Shown: positions 52,456 through 61,821, counted from the stretch's first letter. The stretch is DNA of 64,000 nt from Halanaerobiales bacterium (GCA_016278485.1 JADQBT010000001.1:41530-105529), one strand, 5' to 3'. The notes: generated by a model not told the origin, from the sequence alone. A program made the numbers and translations.

Positions 52456-52487
52456 ATTAAATTTATAGTTTTGAATATGAACATGAC

Positions 52488-52520
52488 AACCCCTGCTACT
52501 CATTGAGTAGCAGGGGTTTT
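52488..52520 (+). terminator. Strong bidirectional intrinsic terminator after csp
   Basis: A 13-14-bp perfect stem (52488-52500 with 52506-52518) and T-run. The complementary AA start allows it also to stop the minus-strand oxidoreductase transcript arriving from 52538. Confidence 0.92.
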
Positions 52521-52537
52521 AGGTTTTTAATATCAAA

Positions 52538-53557
52538 TTATAGTTTAACGATTGTATTTTTTTTAGCTGATTCTACAATAGCAAAGATTGCCATTGCATC
52601 TCCAAATTCTTGTTCAGGGGTAACTGATATTGTCTCATCACCATTTAGAGCTTTATAGAAGTTTAATAATTCATGTTGATATCCCTGCTGTGGCTGATAT
52701 GGTATCTGTTTACTACCACCATCATTATAAGCTACATTGACTGTACCGCAGTTTCTTTCTTCTAAATATATCATACCTTTAGAACCAAATATCCGTAGAC
52801 CAATTAATGGTCGCTGCATTTCCTTACCAGAAGAGAAAAATGTAAACTGTCCAGTAAGACCACTTTCAAAAATTAAATTGCTTTGCACAACTAAATAGGG
52901 GGAAAATTCTTTTGCTTCACTTACACCGCAAGCATGTACATATTTGACTCCACCAAAGATATGATGTAGTGCACCGATATCGTGAATTCCCGCATCCAAG
53001 ATAGCACCACCTGGATAGTTGGGATGTTGTCGCCACTCTTTTGCTGCGAAATTGTTTTGTAACATATCTTCCGGAAAATTTACTGATCTATTTTGAATAA
53101 AATAATGTACTTCACCTATCTCTTCATTTTCTATTAATTCTTTAATAATATTGTTCTCTTCATTATAGCGATAATTTTCAGCTATCATGATGGGAACATT
53201 ATATTTTCTAGGTAGTTTACGAGCTTTGCGTGCCTGATTAAGATCTGGAGCAAGCGGTTTTTCACAAATAATTGCTTTGCCTATTTTAGCAACGTCTTCA
53301 GTTATCTGGTAGTTGAGACTAATCGGTACTAAAATTAAAAAAGCATCAAGATCATTTCTTTTTAATAGTTCATGATAATCAGTAAATAAGTCTTCTTTAT
53401 TAAGACCTAGTGTTTTTTGCCAGTTATCGACTTTTTGCCCATCCGAATCACAAATAGCTGCAATATTGTATTTGTCTTGCATTTTCTGTAGAGCTGGATA
53501 GTGGAGTCTTTCAAAAGCCATACCCATCCCAATTACACCTAAGTTTATTCTTTTCAT
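52538..53557 (-). CDS. Gfo/Idh/MocA family oxidoreductase
   Basis: 339 residues. N-terminal Rossmann fold GVIGMGMAFERLHYPAL, the family Lys motif CEKPLAPDLNQA, and the C-terminal domain with AILDAGIHDIGALHHIFGG. Such enzymes oxidise or reduce sugars, inositol or related compounds with NAD(P); the substrate is unknown. A sugar is likely given the nearby ABC importer, but they are not in one operon. The ATG is preceded by AAGGAG. It is single, divergent from the ger operon. Confidence 0.9.
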   Translation of the reverse strand: MKRINLGVIGMGMAFERLHYPALQKMQDKYNIAAICDSDGQKVDNWQKTLGLNKEDLFTDYHELLKRNDLDAFLILVPISLNYQITEDVAKIGKAIICEKPLAPDLNQARKARKLPRKYNVPIMIAENYRYNEENNIIKELIENEEIGEVHYFIQNRSVNFPEDMLQNNFAAKEWRQHPNYPGGAILDAGIHDIGALHHIFGGVKYVHACGVSEAKEFSPYLVVQSNLIFESGLTGQFTFFSSGKEMQRPLIGLRIFGSKGMIYLEERNCGTVNVAYNDGGSKQIPYQPQQGYQHELLNFYKALNGDETISVTPEQEFGDAMAIFAIVESAKKNTIVKL

Positions 53558-53642
53558 TATTTTTACACTCCTTTTAAGAATATATTATCCTAATAAACTA
53601 ATAATATAAATGGATTTCAATATAAAATTAGGACTGGTTAGC

Positions 53643-55238
53643 ATGATTAATAAGTTAACAAGAATTTTGAAACTTTTAAAATATAAAAATGAAAATGATA
53701 AAAAGCTAAAAGAAGAAGATAATGATCAGCGACAAATACCTCAATCAATGGCTGCATTAAGAAAAGCATTAGAAAGAACATTTTATGATTGTAATGATTA
53801 TATTTTAAGAGAAATCGATATAGGTGATACAAAGGAACAAAAGTTATTAATAACTTATCTAGATGGTTTAGTCGATAAAAAAATTATTAATGACAATATT
53901 TTAAAGCCATTAATGATTGAGCTAGATAAAATAGATTATAAAGATAGCAAAAATAAGAAGATTAGTTTTGACAAAATAAAGAATAAATTATTAATCGTGA
54001 CAGCATTAACTGAAATAAATACTTATAAAAAGTTAGTTGATGCTGTACTTGCTGGTGATACAGTAATATATTTACCTGGTAACAAAAGAGCTTTAAAGTT
54101 AAGTGCCAGAGGCGGAAATGTAAGGACTGTTGAGGAACCAACGACAGAAGCGGTAATCAGAGGTCCACGCGAAGGATTTACTGAAACTATTAGGACTAAT
54201 ACATCACTATTACGGAGAAAAATTAAAAGTCCAAAACTAAAATTTGAAAATTATGTTTTAGGGGAAAAGACTCAGACAGATGTTGCAATCTGTTATATTA
54301 AAGATTTAGCAAATGAAGATATTATTAATACTGTAAGAAAAAGATTAAGAAAGATCAAGACAGATGCAATTTTAGAATCAGGTTATCTTGAAGAGTTTAT
54401 TGAAGATGCCCCTTTTTCTATTTTTGCGACAGTTTCAAACAGTGAAAAGCCAGATATAGTAGCTGCAAAGGTTTTAGAAGGGCGAGTAGCAATTCTCTGT
54501 GATGGTACCCCCTTTGTTTTAACAGTACCACATTTATTTATAGAGACATTATCATCGGCAGATGATTATTATTCAAGATCTATTTATTCTACATTTGTTA
54601 GACTTGTAAGATTTTCTGCCTTAATTATTACAACAACTTTACCAGCAATTTATGTAGCAATGGTTTCATTTCATCAAGATATAATTCCTTTTAAATTATT
54701 ATTAACAGTTTCAGCTTCAAGACAGGGGGTTCCGCTCTCTGCCTTTAGTGAAACTTTTATAATGTTGGTTGCATTTGAATTTATGCGGGAAGCAGGGGTG
54801 CGTATGCCCAGTCGTTTTGGTCAAGCAGTAAGTATTGTCGGTGCTTTAGTGCTTGGCCAGTCGGCAGTTGCAGCAGGAATAGCTAGTGATCCAATAGTAA
54901 TGATTGTTGCTTTGACAGCAGTGACAGCTTTTGTAGTACAGCCATTAAGAGAAGCTATTCCAATAATACGATTTATCAATCTAATTGCTGCAAATGTGAT
55001 GGGTTTATTCTGGATGAGTCTAGTCTTATTTATGTTTATTATTCATTTAGTCTCACTTAGATCTTTTGGTGTGCCTTTTTTGGCACCATTTGCTCCTTTT
55101 TATAAATCAGATTTAAAAGATTCTCTTATAAGATTTCCGCTCTGGGCCATGTGGAGACGCCCACGTGGTTTGGAAAATCAGTCGAGGAAAGATAACGAAT
55201 TTAGGATGAAAAAAGATATCAAATCAAAAGAGGATTAA
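53643..55238 (+). CDS. Spore germinant receptor A subunit (GerA/GerKA family)
   Basis: 531 residues from ATG 53643, which has AGGACTGG upstream; ATG 53610 is in frame but has no site. A hydrophilic N-terminal domain ends in LLRRKIKSPKLKFENYVLG, followed by the classic TDVAICYIKDLAN and the membrane part with RQGVPLSAFSETFIMLVAFEFMREAGVRMP. With the B and C subunits it forms an inner-membrane receptor that senses nutrients and starts germination. It is the first gene of a four-gene operon. Transcription is expected to be sporulation-specific (sigma-G in Bacillus); I did not find a clear matching promoter. Confidence 0.94.
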   Translation: MINKLTRILKLLKYKNENDKKLKEEDNDQRQIPQSMAALRKALERTFYDCNDYILREIDIGDTKEQKLLITYLDGLVDKKIINDNILKPLMIELDKIDYKDSKNKKISFDKIKNKLLIVTALTEINTYKKLVDAVLAGDTVIYLPGNKRALKLSARGGNVRTVEEPTTEAVIRGPREGFTETIRTNTSLLRRKIKSPKLKFENYVLGEKTQTDVAICYIKDLANEDIINTVRKRLRKIKTDAILESGYLEEFIEDAPFSIFATVSNSEKPDIVAAKVLEGRVAILCDGTPFVLTVPHLFIETLSSADDYYSRSIYSTFVRLVRFSALIITTTLPAIYVAMVSFHQDIIPFKLLLTVSASRQGVPLSAFSETFIMLVAFEFMREAGVRMPSRFGQAVSIVGALVLGQSAVAAGIASDPIVMIVALTAVTAFVVQPLREAIPIIRFINLIAANVMGLFWMSLVLFMFIIHLVSLRSFGVPFLAPFAPFYKSDLKDSLIRFPLWAMWRRPRGLENQSRKDNEFRMKKDIKSKED

Positions 55239-55242
55239 AAAT

Positions 55243-56418
55243 ATGATAATAAAGAAGAAAAAATTTTTGTACCTGTTAATATTAATAACTATTATTTTAG
55301 TAACTGGATGTTGGGAAAACGTTGATTTAACTGAAATAGGTCTGGCGGTAGCAGTTGGATTAGATAAAGTCGATGAAGAGATTGAAGTAACTGTTCAGCT
55401 AGTTAAGCCTAATGTTATAAAGGCTAAAGATCAGGGAAGTGATGAAGAAAGCTATTGGACTTTTTCCAAAACAGGACCGACAATATTCTCTGCTGTTAGG
55501 GACCTGTTATTAACAATTAATAAAAAAGTGTTTTTCAGACATGTTGAGATAATAGTTATTGATGAAGAGTTAGCAAAAGAGGGAATCATAGCTTCATTAG
55601 ACTTTTTTGAAAGAGATCAGGAGACAAACCGTAAATCAAAATTGCTAATTGCTAAAGGAATAAAGGCAAAAAAGGTATTAGAAGCTAGTAGTGATTTAGA
55701 TAATATACCAGCTATGCATCTTAGTGATACCTTGGAGAATAGTAAACATCACGGTAAAGTAGTTAATAATACTTTGTTTGAACTCTTACAGTGTATGAGT
55801 TCTAAAGGTTTTTCACCAGGTATTGGGGTAATTCGAAAAGTCAGACAGGATGTAAAAGATAAATTAAATATAAAAGATTTAGAGATTGGGGGTACTGCAA
55901 TTTTTTGGAAAGATAAGCTTGTTGGTTGGTTAAGTCCAAACCAGACAAAGGGTTATCTATTTGCAATTGATAAGATTGAAAGTGGGATTATAAATTTACC
56001 TAATCCAGTTGAAAGCAAAGGTAAAGTTGCCCTGGAAATTACTTATGCCAAAGCTAAAAGAGAAATAATCTTTAAAAATAATAAACCAGTTTTTAAAATT
56101 GAGGTTAAGGTTGATGGCAGACTTGCGGAACAACAGGGAAGTGGAGATTTAACTAAAGCTGAAATGGTAAAATTAATAGAAAAAAAAGCTGCCATCAATG
56201 TTGAAAATAGAATAAAGGAAATTATTAAACTAGCCCAGAAAGAATTTAAGAGCGATATATTTGGGTTTTCAAATATTATGCATAAAAAACATTTAAGTTA
56301 TTGGAAAGGCGTTGAAGATGATTGGACTAAGCTTTTTTGTCAGACAGAGTTTGAAGTTAATGCTAAATGGCAAATAAAAAATTCTGCTTTAATTAAAGAA
56401 CCCGTTAAAGCTCGTTAG
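55243..56418 (+). CDS. Spore germinant receptor C subunit (Ger(x)C lipoprotein)
   Basis: 391 residues. Lipoprotein signal peptide with lipobox VTGC near residue 22, directly followed by WENVDLTEIGLAVAVGLD, the usual GerC start. The C-terminal domain (IENRIKEIIKLAQKE-type helix and YWKGVEDDW) is typical. It is processed by Lgt, encoded at 18 kb. It starts 4 bases after the A subunit. Confidence 0.94.
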   Translation: MIIKKKKFLYLLILITIILVTGCWENVDLTEIGLAVAVGLDKVDEEIEVTVQLVKPNVIKAKDQGSDEESYWTFSKTGPTIFSAVRDLLLTINKKVFFRHVEIIVIDEELAKEGIIASLDFFERDQETNRKSKLLIAKGIKAKKVLEASSDLDNIPAMHLSDTLENSKHHGKVVNNTLFELLQCMSSKGFSPGIGVIRKVRQDVKDKLNIKDLEIGGTAIFWKDKLVGWLSPNQTKGYLFAIDKIESGIINLPNPVESKGKVALEITYAKAKREIIFKNNKPVFKIEVKVDGRLAEQQGSGDLTKAEMVKLIEKKAAINVENRIKEIIKLAQKEFKSDIFGFSNIMHKKHLSYWKGVEDDWTKLFCQTEFEVNAKWQIKNSALIKEPVKAR

Positions 56419-56438
56419 AAATAAAAAAAGGAGTTCAT

Positions 56439-56657
56439 ATGGTATATCTTTTAATAGTTGCGTTTATTGTAGTAGCAATAATCGACTCGAGGACTATTAT
56501 TAATAAAAAATTGGAATCTAAGACGCTATTTATATATTCTTTTTTGTTGGTAGTTGGTTTTACGATAAATCTTTTAGTAGTTATTGATAAGGCTCCTACT
56601 AGTCCAGCAGTTTTAATTGAGTCTCTGATTAAATTAATACTAAGGAGTATACGATGA
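56439..56657 (+). CDS. Small two-helix membrane protein in ger operon (D-subunit-like)
   Basis: 72 residues with two hydrophobic helices (VYLLIVAFIVVAIID and LFIYSFLLVVGFTINLLVV) joined by a short basic loop. Small two-helix D subunits encoded with germinant receptors modulate receptor function in some Bacillus species; position, size and topology match, though I cannot confirm sequence homology. It has AAAGGAG upstream, and its stop overlaps the B-subunit ATG by 4 bases. Confidence 0.75.
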   Translation: MVYLLIVAFIVVAIIDSRTIINKKLESKTLFIYSFLLVVGFTINLLVVIDKAPTSPAVLIESLIKLILRSIR

Positions 56658-57730
56658 TTAAAGGTGAAAAAATATCTAGTTTACAACTTTCAGTATTAAT
56701 TATGGGATATATTTTTGGTAGTTCAGCTATCATGAATCCTTCCGCAAGGGCAAAACAAGATGCCTGGTTAGCCTATATAATAGGTTGGATTGGTGGTTTA
56801 TGCTTATTAAATATTTATTTATATATATCACAAAATAATCCAGGAAAAAATTTAATAGAAATTTTAAAACACTATTTCGGAAATTACTTAGGTGGACTAT
56901 TAGGTTTATTATATATTTGGTATTTTATTCACTTAGCAGCACTGGTTTTAAGAAATTTTGGTGAGTTTTTTTCTACTAATGTCTATACAGATACTCCGAT
57001 GAGTTTTCTGATGCTCTCTATCATGACATTAATAGCATATTTATTGAGAAAAGGTCTTGAAGTCTTAGGACGATTTAGTGAGATATTTGTGCCAATTACT
57101 TTTTTGCAGGCCTTAATAGTTTCGATTTCGCTTGTGACATTATTTAATTTAGATAACTTTTTACCAGTTTTGGAGTTTGGTTTTCAGCCTATTATTAAAG
57201 CTTCCTTTTCAATTTTAACTTTTCCCTTTGGGGAAGTAGTAATATTTTTAATGATATTTCCCTATTTGCATAAAAAAAAGACGATTAAAAAGGTAGCCAA
57301 TTATTCTTTCTTGATTGTTGGTTTAATATTATTGACAATTACCTTAAGAGATTTGTTAGTGCTTGGTCCTGATATGTTTGCAAGATATCATTTTCCACCC
57401 GGTATTACAGCACGAATGTTCCCACTACTTGATTTAGATCCTTTAATTGATAATAATTTGTTAATTGGTGGTACTATCAAGATGTCAGTCTGTATTTTTG
57501 CAGCAGTAACCGGCATAACAGAATTATTTAATTTAAAAGATTATAAGGTACTTATTTTACCAGTCATTACAATTTCGATTGGACTTTCAATCTGGCTTTA
57601 TGAAGATTTATTCCAAATGCATAATTGGGCTGATAAAGTTTATCCCTATTATGCTATTCCTTTTCAAATAGTAATCCCGATTGTATTATTTATAATTATA
57701 TTTTTCAAAAATAGGCATAGTAATAATTAA
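56654..57730 (+). CDS. Spore germinant receptor B subunit (GerB/GerKB family, APC-type)
   Basis: 358 residues, ten predicted membrane helices. Start EKISSLQLSVLIMGYIFGSSAIM and the block DAWLAYIIGWIGGL are typical of GerB spore-germination permeases. It probably forms the germinant-binding site. It is translationally coupled (ATGA) to the small D-like protein. Confidence 0.94.
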   Translation: MIKGEKISSLQLSVLIMGYIFGSSAIMNPSARAKQDAWLAYIIGWIGGLCLLNIYLYISQNNPGKNLIEILKHYFGNYLGGLLGLLYIWYFIHLAALVLRNFGEFFSTNVYTDTPMSFLMLSIMTLIAYLLRKGLEVLGRFSEIFVPITFLQALIVSISLVTLFNLDNFLPVLEFGFQPIIKASFSILTFPFGEVVIFLMIFPYLHKKKTIKKVANYSFLIVGLILLTITLRDLLVLGPDMFARYHFPPGITARMFPLLDLDPLIDNNLLIGGTIKMSVCIFAAVTGITELFNLKDYKVLILPVITISIGLSIWLYEDLFQMHNWADKVYPYYAIPFQIVIPIVLFIIIFFKNRHSNN

Positions 57731-57758
57731 GCTAATCACAGTAATAATTGAGATATTT

Positions 57759-57786
57759 TTGCTAATAAGTTTACAGGTGATATAAT
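57759..57786 (+). promoter_or_regulatory. Extended -10 promoter of the ABC exporter operon
   Basis: TATAAT (57781-57786) preceded by TGA (extended -10), with TTGCTA (57759-57764) 16 bases upstream. The start of transcription would fall just before the AAAGGAGG ribosome site. Confidence 0.6.
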
Positions 57787-57808
57787 GTAATAAAGGAGGA
57801 ATAAGCGT

Positions 57809-59557
57809 TTGCATACTATAAAAAGATTAGTCAGTTATCTTTATAAACATTGGCTGGCTGCTATTGGTGCTGTAGCTGGAGTTCTTATTTCAACAGGACT
57901 TGGCCTAATACCACCCTGGCTAATACGTTTTGGGATTGATAATTACATACTTGCTAACAAACCTCAGTTCCTCTGGATAATAGGTATTTCTATGGTTGGT
58001 ATTACTTTATTACAGACTATATTTGAATATCTCAAAAAGTATATTGCTGAATACATTGCTCAGGATGTAATTCATGAAATAAGATATGAATTATATCAGC
58101 ATTTAAATAAATTATCATTTGCTTTTTATGATTCTGCACGAACAGGTGATCTGATGGCGCGTGTGACTGCAGATGCTAATAAATTACAGGGTTTTATGGC
58201 AAATGTAACGATTTATATGGCTGGGAATATTTTAACGATTATTGGTATTTTTATTATTGTTACTAGTTGGGATTATCGTCTGGCCTTAGTTTATTTATTA
58301 ATGATTCCTTTTATGCTTTTTGGGATGTATCAATACTCAACCAGAGTCCGTCCTATGTTTAAAAAAGCCAGAAAGAACTTTTCTTGGTTAAATAATGTGA
58401 TTCAAGAGGATTTATTGGGAATTGAATTGATTAAACTTTTTGCTAGAGAAAAAGAAGAAGAGGAAGATTTTAAGATAGTTAATCGCGAATATGCAAAAGT
58501 AAAGATAGATGCGACCCGAGTATCAGCCTGCTGGATGCCCTATATTAATTTTTTCATGGGAACAGGTACAGCCTTAGTAATCTGGTATGCTGGAAGGTTG
58601 ATTATTAATAATGAAATTTCTTTAGGAGTTTTGGTAGGCTTTACAGCCTATATACCAATGTTACTTAGACCTATTAGAAAAACTGGTATGATGATTAACT
58701 TCAGCAATCAGGCAATAGCAGCGGCTGAAAGAATCTTTGCTATCATAGATAAATCTCCTGAAATTAAAAATAAAATAAATGCCGCTAAGATACCAAAAAT
58801 TAAGGGAGAAGTTGAATTTAATAATGTTTCTTTTTCTTATGAAAACGGCAAAAAGATTTTACATAACATAAATTTTTCGGTTAAACCTGGAGAAACTATT
58901 GCAATTGTCGGTCCAACTGGGGCAGGCAAGACTACTTTAATTCATTTAATACCTCGTTTTTATGATCCTGATCAAGGAGAGATCCTGATTGATGGCCATA
59001 ATATTAAAAATATAACTATAGATAGTTTAAGAAAACAGATAGGCGTAGTGCTACAGCATACTTATCTTTTTGGAGCCTCTATTAAAGAAAATATTTCCTA
59101 TGGAAAACCTAATGCTTTAATGGAAGAAATAGTTTCAGCTGCTAAAGTAGCACAGCTAGATGATTATATTCAATCACTACCATTAGGCTACGAAACACCT
59201 GTTGGGGAACGAGGCGTCAGTCTTTCTGGTGGACAGAAACAAAGATTAGCTATGGCCAGAGTGATATTAACTGATCCAGGTCTCTTAATTTTTGATGAAC
59301 CAACTTCTAATATTGATACTGATACAGAAGAGAAGATGCAACAGGCTTTGAAAGAGGTTACTAAAGGTAGAACTACCTTTGTCATTGCGCATCGTTTATG
59401 GACTATCAAACAGGCAGATAAAATTTTGGTTGTAAAAGAGGGAGAGATTATTGAAAGTGGTTCACATGATGAGTTATTAGCTGCTGGCGGATTTTATAGT
59501 CAAGCTAACCATTCTAAGCTTGCAAATGATTTCGATAATGCAGGTGATGCTAGATGA
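57809..59557 (+). CDS. ABC exporter half-transporter (first of pair)
   Basis: 582 residues. Six membrane helices followed by a nucleotide-binding domain with Walker A GPTGAGKTT, Q-loop VLQHTYLF, signature LSGGQKQR, Walker B LLIFDEPTSNID and H-loop IAHRLWT. It is an MdlA/LmrCD-like multidrug or lipid exporter subunit, overlapping the second subunit (ATGA), so a heterodimer is likely. The start is TTG 57809, 9 bases from AGGAGG. Both subunits retain the catalytic Glu. Confidence 0.94.
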   Translation: MHTIKRLVSYLYKHWLAAIGAVAGVLISTGLGLIPPWLIRFGIDNYILANKPQFLWIIGISMVGITLLQTIFEYLKKYIAEYIAQDVIHEIRYELYQHLNKLSFAFYDSARTGDLMARVTADANKLQGFMANVTIYMAGNILTIIGIFIIVTSWDYRLALVYLLMIPFMLFGMYQYSTRVRPMFKKARKNFSWLNNVIQEDLLGIELIKLFAREKEEEEDFKIVNREYAKVKIDATRVSACWMPYINFFMGTGTALVIWYAGRLIINNEISLGVLVGFTAYIPMLLRPIRKTGMMINFSNQAIAAAERIFAIIDKSPEIKNKINAAKIPKIKGEVEFNNVSFSYENGKKILHNINFSVKPGETIAIVGPTGAGKTTLIHLIPRFYDPDQGEILIDGHNIKNITIDSLRKQIGVVLQHTYLFGASIKENISYGKPNALMEEIVSAAKVAQLDDYIQSLPLGYETPVGERGVSLSGGQKQRLAMARVILTDPGLLIFDEPTSNIDTDTEEKMQQALKEVTKGRTTFVIAHRLWTIKQADKILVVKEGEIIESGSHDELLAAGGFYSQANHSKLANDFDNAGDAR

Positions 59558-61236
59558 GACAAAACTTTGAAAAAAACAATTTTAAGTTTTTATTGCAATA
59601 TTTGCGACCATATTTAGGAAAGTTATTACTTGCTTTATTGGCGATGCTAGTGGCTACTTTGACTACACTGGCTGGTCCATATCTTACAAAAATAGCGATA
59701 GATAACTATATTTTAGCTGGTGATATGGCAGGATTAAATTTAGTATTTATTTTAATGATAATTTTGTATGCAATCTATTGGCTGGCTTCTTATTGGCAGA
59801 CTTATCTATCTGGTCTAATTGGTCAAAATATTGTTGCTAGTATTAGAGAAGATCTTTATCATCATTTACAGAAGTTATCGCTTGATTTTTATAAAAAGCG
59901 TGTTACAGGTGATATTATGTCAAGGCTTACGCATGATGTTAATGCATTGTCAGATTTAGTATCAGCTGGTTTTATTCGTCTTTTAAATGACTTATTAACT
60001 TTTTTTGGGATAGTTTTTATTATGTTATATTTAAATATAAGGTTAGCTTTGATAAGTTTTATAGTAGTCCCCTTTATCCTCTGGGCAACTACTATTTTGG
60101 GAAAAAGATTGAAAAACGCTTACCGGGAGGTTAGAGAAAAATTAGCTGAGCTTAATTCAGATGTGGAAGAAAATATATCTGGAATTAGGTTAGTGCAAGC
60201 TCTCAATAGAGAAGCTGTTAACATTGGTAAATTTAAAAAACTAAGCTGGAAAAACTTTGAAGCAAATTTAAAAGCAGTAGCTTATTTTGCTCTATTATTT
60301 CCTACTGTTACATTGAGTAGGGTGCTTGGAGAAGCATTAGTCCTAGTCTATGGTGGTCTCGCAGTAATAAATGGCAGTCTGACTCTGGGTATCTTAGTTG
60401 CTTTTCTAGGATATGTGAGAAGATTTTTTGCGCCTCTTTCTAATTTAAGTAATTTATATAATACATATCAGTCAGCTGCGGCTGCTCTAAAGAGAATAAT
60501 TGAATATCTTGCCATTGAACCTAATGTCAAGGAAGCTGATAATCCAGTTCAACTCCAAGGGAAAATAAAAGGGGAAATTGTTTTTGCGGGAGTGAATTTT
60601 TCGTATGATCAGCAACCAGTGATTAAGAGTTTAGATTTAAAAATAGGTTCAGGTGAGGTGCTGGCCCTGGTTGGTAAATCAGGTGTAGGTAAGACTACTA
60701 TCATTAACTTGCTGACAAGATTATATGATATAGATCAGGGAAAGATATTAATTGATGGAATAGATATTCGCAAACTATCCTTTAAAACATTAAGAAAAAT
60801 AATAGCTGTTGTACCACAAGATGTTTATTTATTTGATATTTCGATTAAAGATAATATTCGCTTTGGAAAAGCCAATGCCAGTGATCAAGAAGTTGAAAAA
60901 GTTAGCAGACAGGTTAATGCTCATAACTTTATTAGTAATTTACCTAATGGTTATAATACTATAGTAGGTGAAGGTGGAGTAAAGCTTTCGGGCGGTCAAC
61001 GACAATTAATTTCTTTTGCAAGAGCTTTAATTGCTGATCCACAAATTCTAATTTTAGATGAAGCAACTTCCAGTATAGATCCATATACTGAACTACTTAT
61101 CCAAAAAGCATTGACAGAACTATTGAAAGACCGAACTGCTATTATGATTGCCCACAAATCTATTACTTTAAAAAAAGCTGATAGAATTATGACTTTAGAA
61201 GGTGGTAGGGTTGCTAAAGAAGAATATATAAGTTAA
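59554..61236 (+). CDS. ABC exporter half-transporter (second of pair)
   Basis: 560 residues. Six membrane helices, then Walker A GKSGVGKTT, signature LSGGQRQ, Walker B ILILDEATSSID and H-loop IAHKSIT. It pairs with the preceding half-transporter. Neither ATP site shows the degenerate residues typical of many heterodimeric exporters. Substrate unknown. Its stop codon lies in the first unit of a 12-bp tandem repeat. Confidence 0.94.
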   Translation: MRQNFEKNNFKFLLQYLRPYLGKLLLALLAMLVATLTTLAGPYLTKIAIDNYILAGDMAGLNLVFILMIILYAIYWLASYWQTYLSGLIGQNIVASIREDLYHHLQKLSLDFYKKRVTGDIMSRLTHDVNALSDLVSAGFIRLLNDLLTFFGIVFIMLYLNIRLALISFIVVPFILWATTILGKRLKNAYREVREKLAELNSDVEENISGIRLVQALNREAVNIGKFKKLSWKNFEANLKAVAYFALLFPTVTLSRVLGEALVLVYGGLAVINGSLTLGILVAFLGYVRRFFAPLSNLSNLYNTYQSAAAALKRIIEYLAIEPNVKEADNPVQLQGKIKGEIVFAGVNFSYDQQPVIKSLDLKIGSGEVLALVGKSGVGKTTIINLLTRLYDIDQGKILIDGIDIRKLSFKTLRKIIAVVPQDVYLFDISIKDNIRFGKANASDQEVEKVSRQVNAHNFISNLPNGYNTIVGEGGVKLSGGQRQLISFARALIADPQILILDEATSSIDPYTELLIQKALTELLKDRTAIMIAHKSITLKKADRIMTLEGGRVAKEEYIS

Positions 61237-61265
61237 AAGGTAAGTTAAAAGGTAAGTTAAAAGGG
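61230..61265. repeat. Three tandem copies of a 12-bp unit carrying stop codon and ribosome-site sequence
   Basis: Units AAGTTAAAAGGT, AAGTTAAAAGGT and AAGTTAAAAGGG. The first contains the stop of the ABC gene; each contains TAA and AAAAGG; the last merges into the GGGAGGG site of the next gene. Looks like replication slippage in the intercistronic region. Confidence 0.9.
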
Positions 61266-61277
61266 AGGGTGTAAAAA

Positions 61278-61592
61278 ATGATAATAACTAACACAAGTGA
61301 AATTTATGGCAAAGAAGTTACTGAAATGTTAGGCTTAGTTAGAGGCAATACTATTAGATCGCGCCATGTTGGCCAGGATATTATGGCAGGTCTGCGAAAT
61401 ATTATTGGTGGTGAGATTAAACAATATACGCAGATGATTAGTGAGGCCAGAGAAGAGGCACTAAGTAGAATGATTGCTGAGGCTGAAAAGATGGATGCTG
61501 ATGCAGTGTTAAATATTCATTTTTCTACTTCACAGGTAATGGGCGGGGCGGCAGAAATTCTTGCTTATGGGACAGCTGTCAAAGTAAAATAA
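61278..61592 (+). CDS. YbjQ/UPF0145 family protein
   Basis: 104 residues. Family core: ITNTSEIYGKEVTEMLGLVRGNTIRSRH, an internal LRNIIGGEIKQYTQMI, and DADAVLNIHFSTS. Structures of homologues are pentameric beta-rich rings (once called heavy-metal-binding domain); function unknown. It follows the exporter by 41 bases and may be co-transcribed. Confidence 0.93.
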   Translation: MIITNTSEIYGKEVTEMLGLVRGNTIRSRHVGQDIMAGLRNIIGGEIKQYTQMISEAREEALSRMIAEAEKMDADAVLNIHFSTSQVMGGAAEILAYGTAVKVK

Positions 61593-61621
61593 TTGCCAAA
61601 GTCAGTATTTTGTAGTATAAT
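61593..61621 (+). promoter_or_regulatory. Promoter of tRNA-Gly
   Basis: TTGCCA (61593-61598) directly after the YbjQ stop, 17-base spacer, TATAAT (61616-61621). Initiation near 61628 gives a leader of about 8 bases. Confidence 0.75.
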
Positions 61622-61635
61622 TTAGATAATTAGTT

Positions 61636-61711
61636 GCGGACATAGCTCAGTTGGTAGAGCGTTAGCTTCCCAAGCTGAAAGTCGCGAGTTCGAGTCTCGT
61701 TGTCCGCTCCA
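61636..61711 (+). tRNA. tRNA-Gly (anticodon CCC)
   Basis: 76 bases folding as a full cloverleaf: acceptor GCGGACA/TGTCCGC, D arm GCTC/GAGC, anticodon arm with 7-base loop TTCCCAA (anticodon CCC, reading GGG), T arm with TTCGAGT loop, discriminator T and encoded CCA. It has its own promoter. Confidence 0.96.
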
Positions 61712-61725
61712 CTAATTATTTTTTT
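61711..61725 (+). terminator. Terminator formed by tRNA leader/trailer pairing and T-run
   Basis: The trailer ACTAATTAT (61711-61719) is the exact complement of the leader ATAATTAGT (61626-61634), and a seven-T run ends at 61725. The paired flanks extend the acceptor stem by up to 9 bp, so the whole pre-tRNA may act as the terminator stem. No other hairpin is present. If initiation is at 61628 the usable pairing is about 7 bp. Confidence 0.5.
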
Positions 61726-61772
61726 GTTTTAATAGCCATTTCAAATGTATCATCTAACTTATTTTATCCTTC

Positions 61773-61802
61773 TTGCATAACATGTAATACAAATGTTATA
61801 AT
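61773..61802 (+). promoter_or_regulatory. Promoter and palindromic operator of the AbrB/Doc module
   Basis: TTGCAT (61773-61778), 18-base spacer, TATAAT (61797-61802) with a TGT extended -10. A perfect inverted repeat ATAACAT...ATGTTAT (61777-61783 and 61793-61799) overlaps both boxes. This is the expected place for autorepression by the antitoxin or the toxin-antitoxin complex. Confidence 0.7.
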
Positions 61803-61821
61803 ATTATTGAGGTGATTAACA

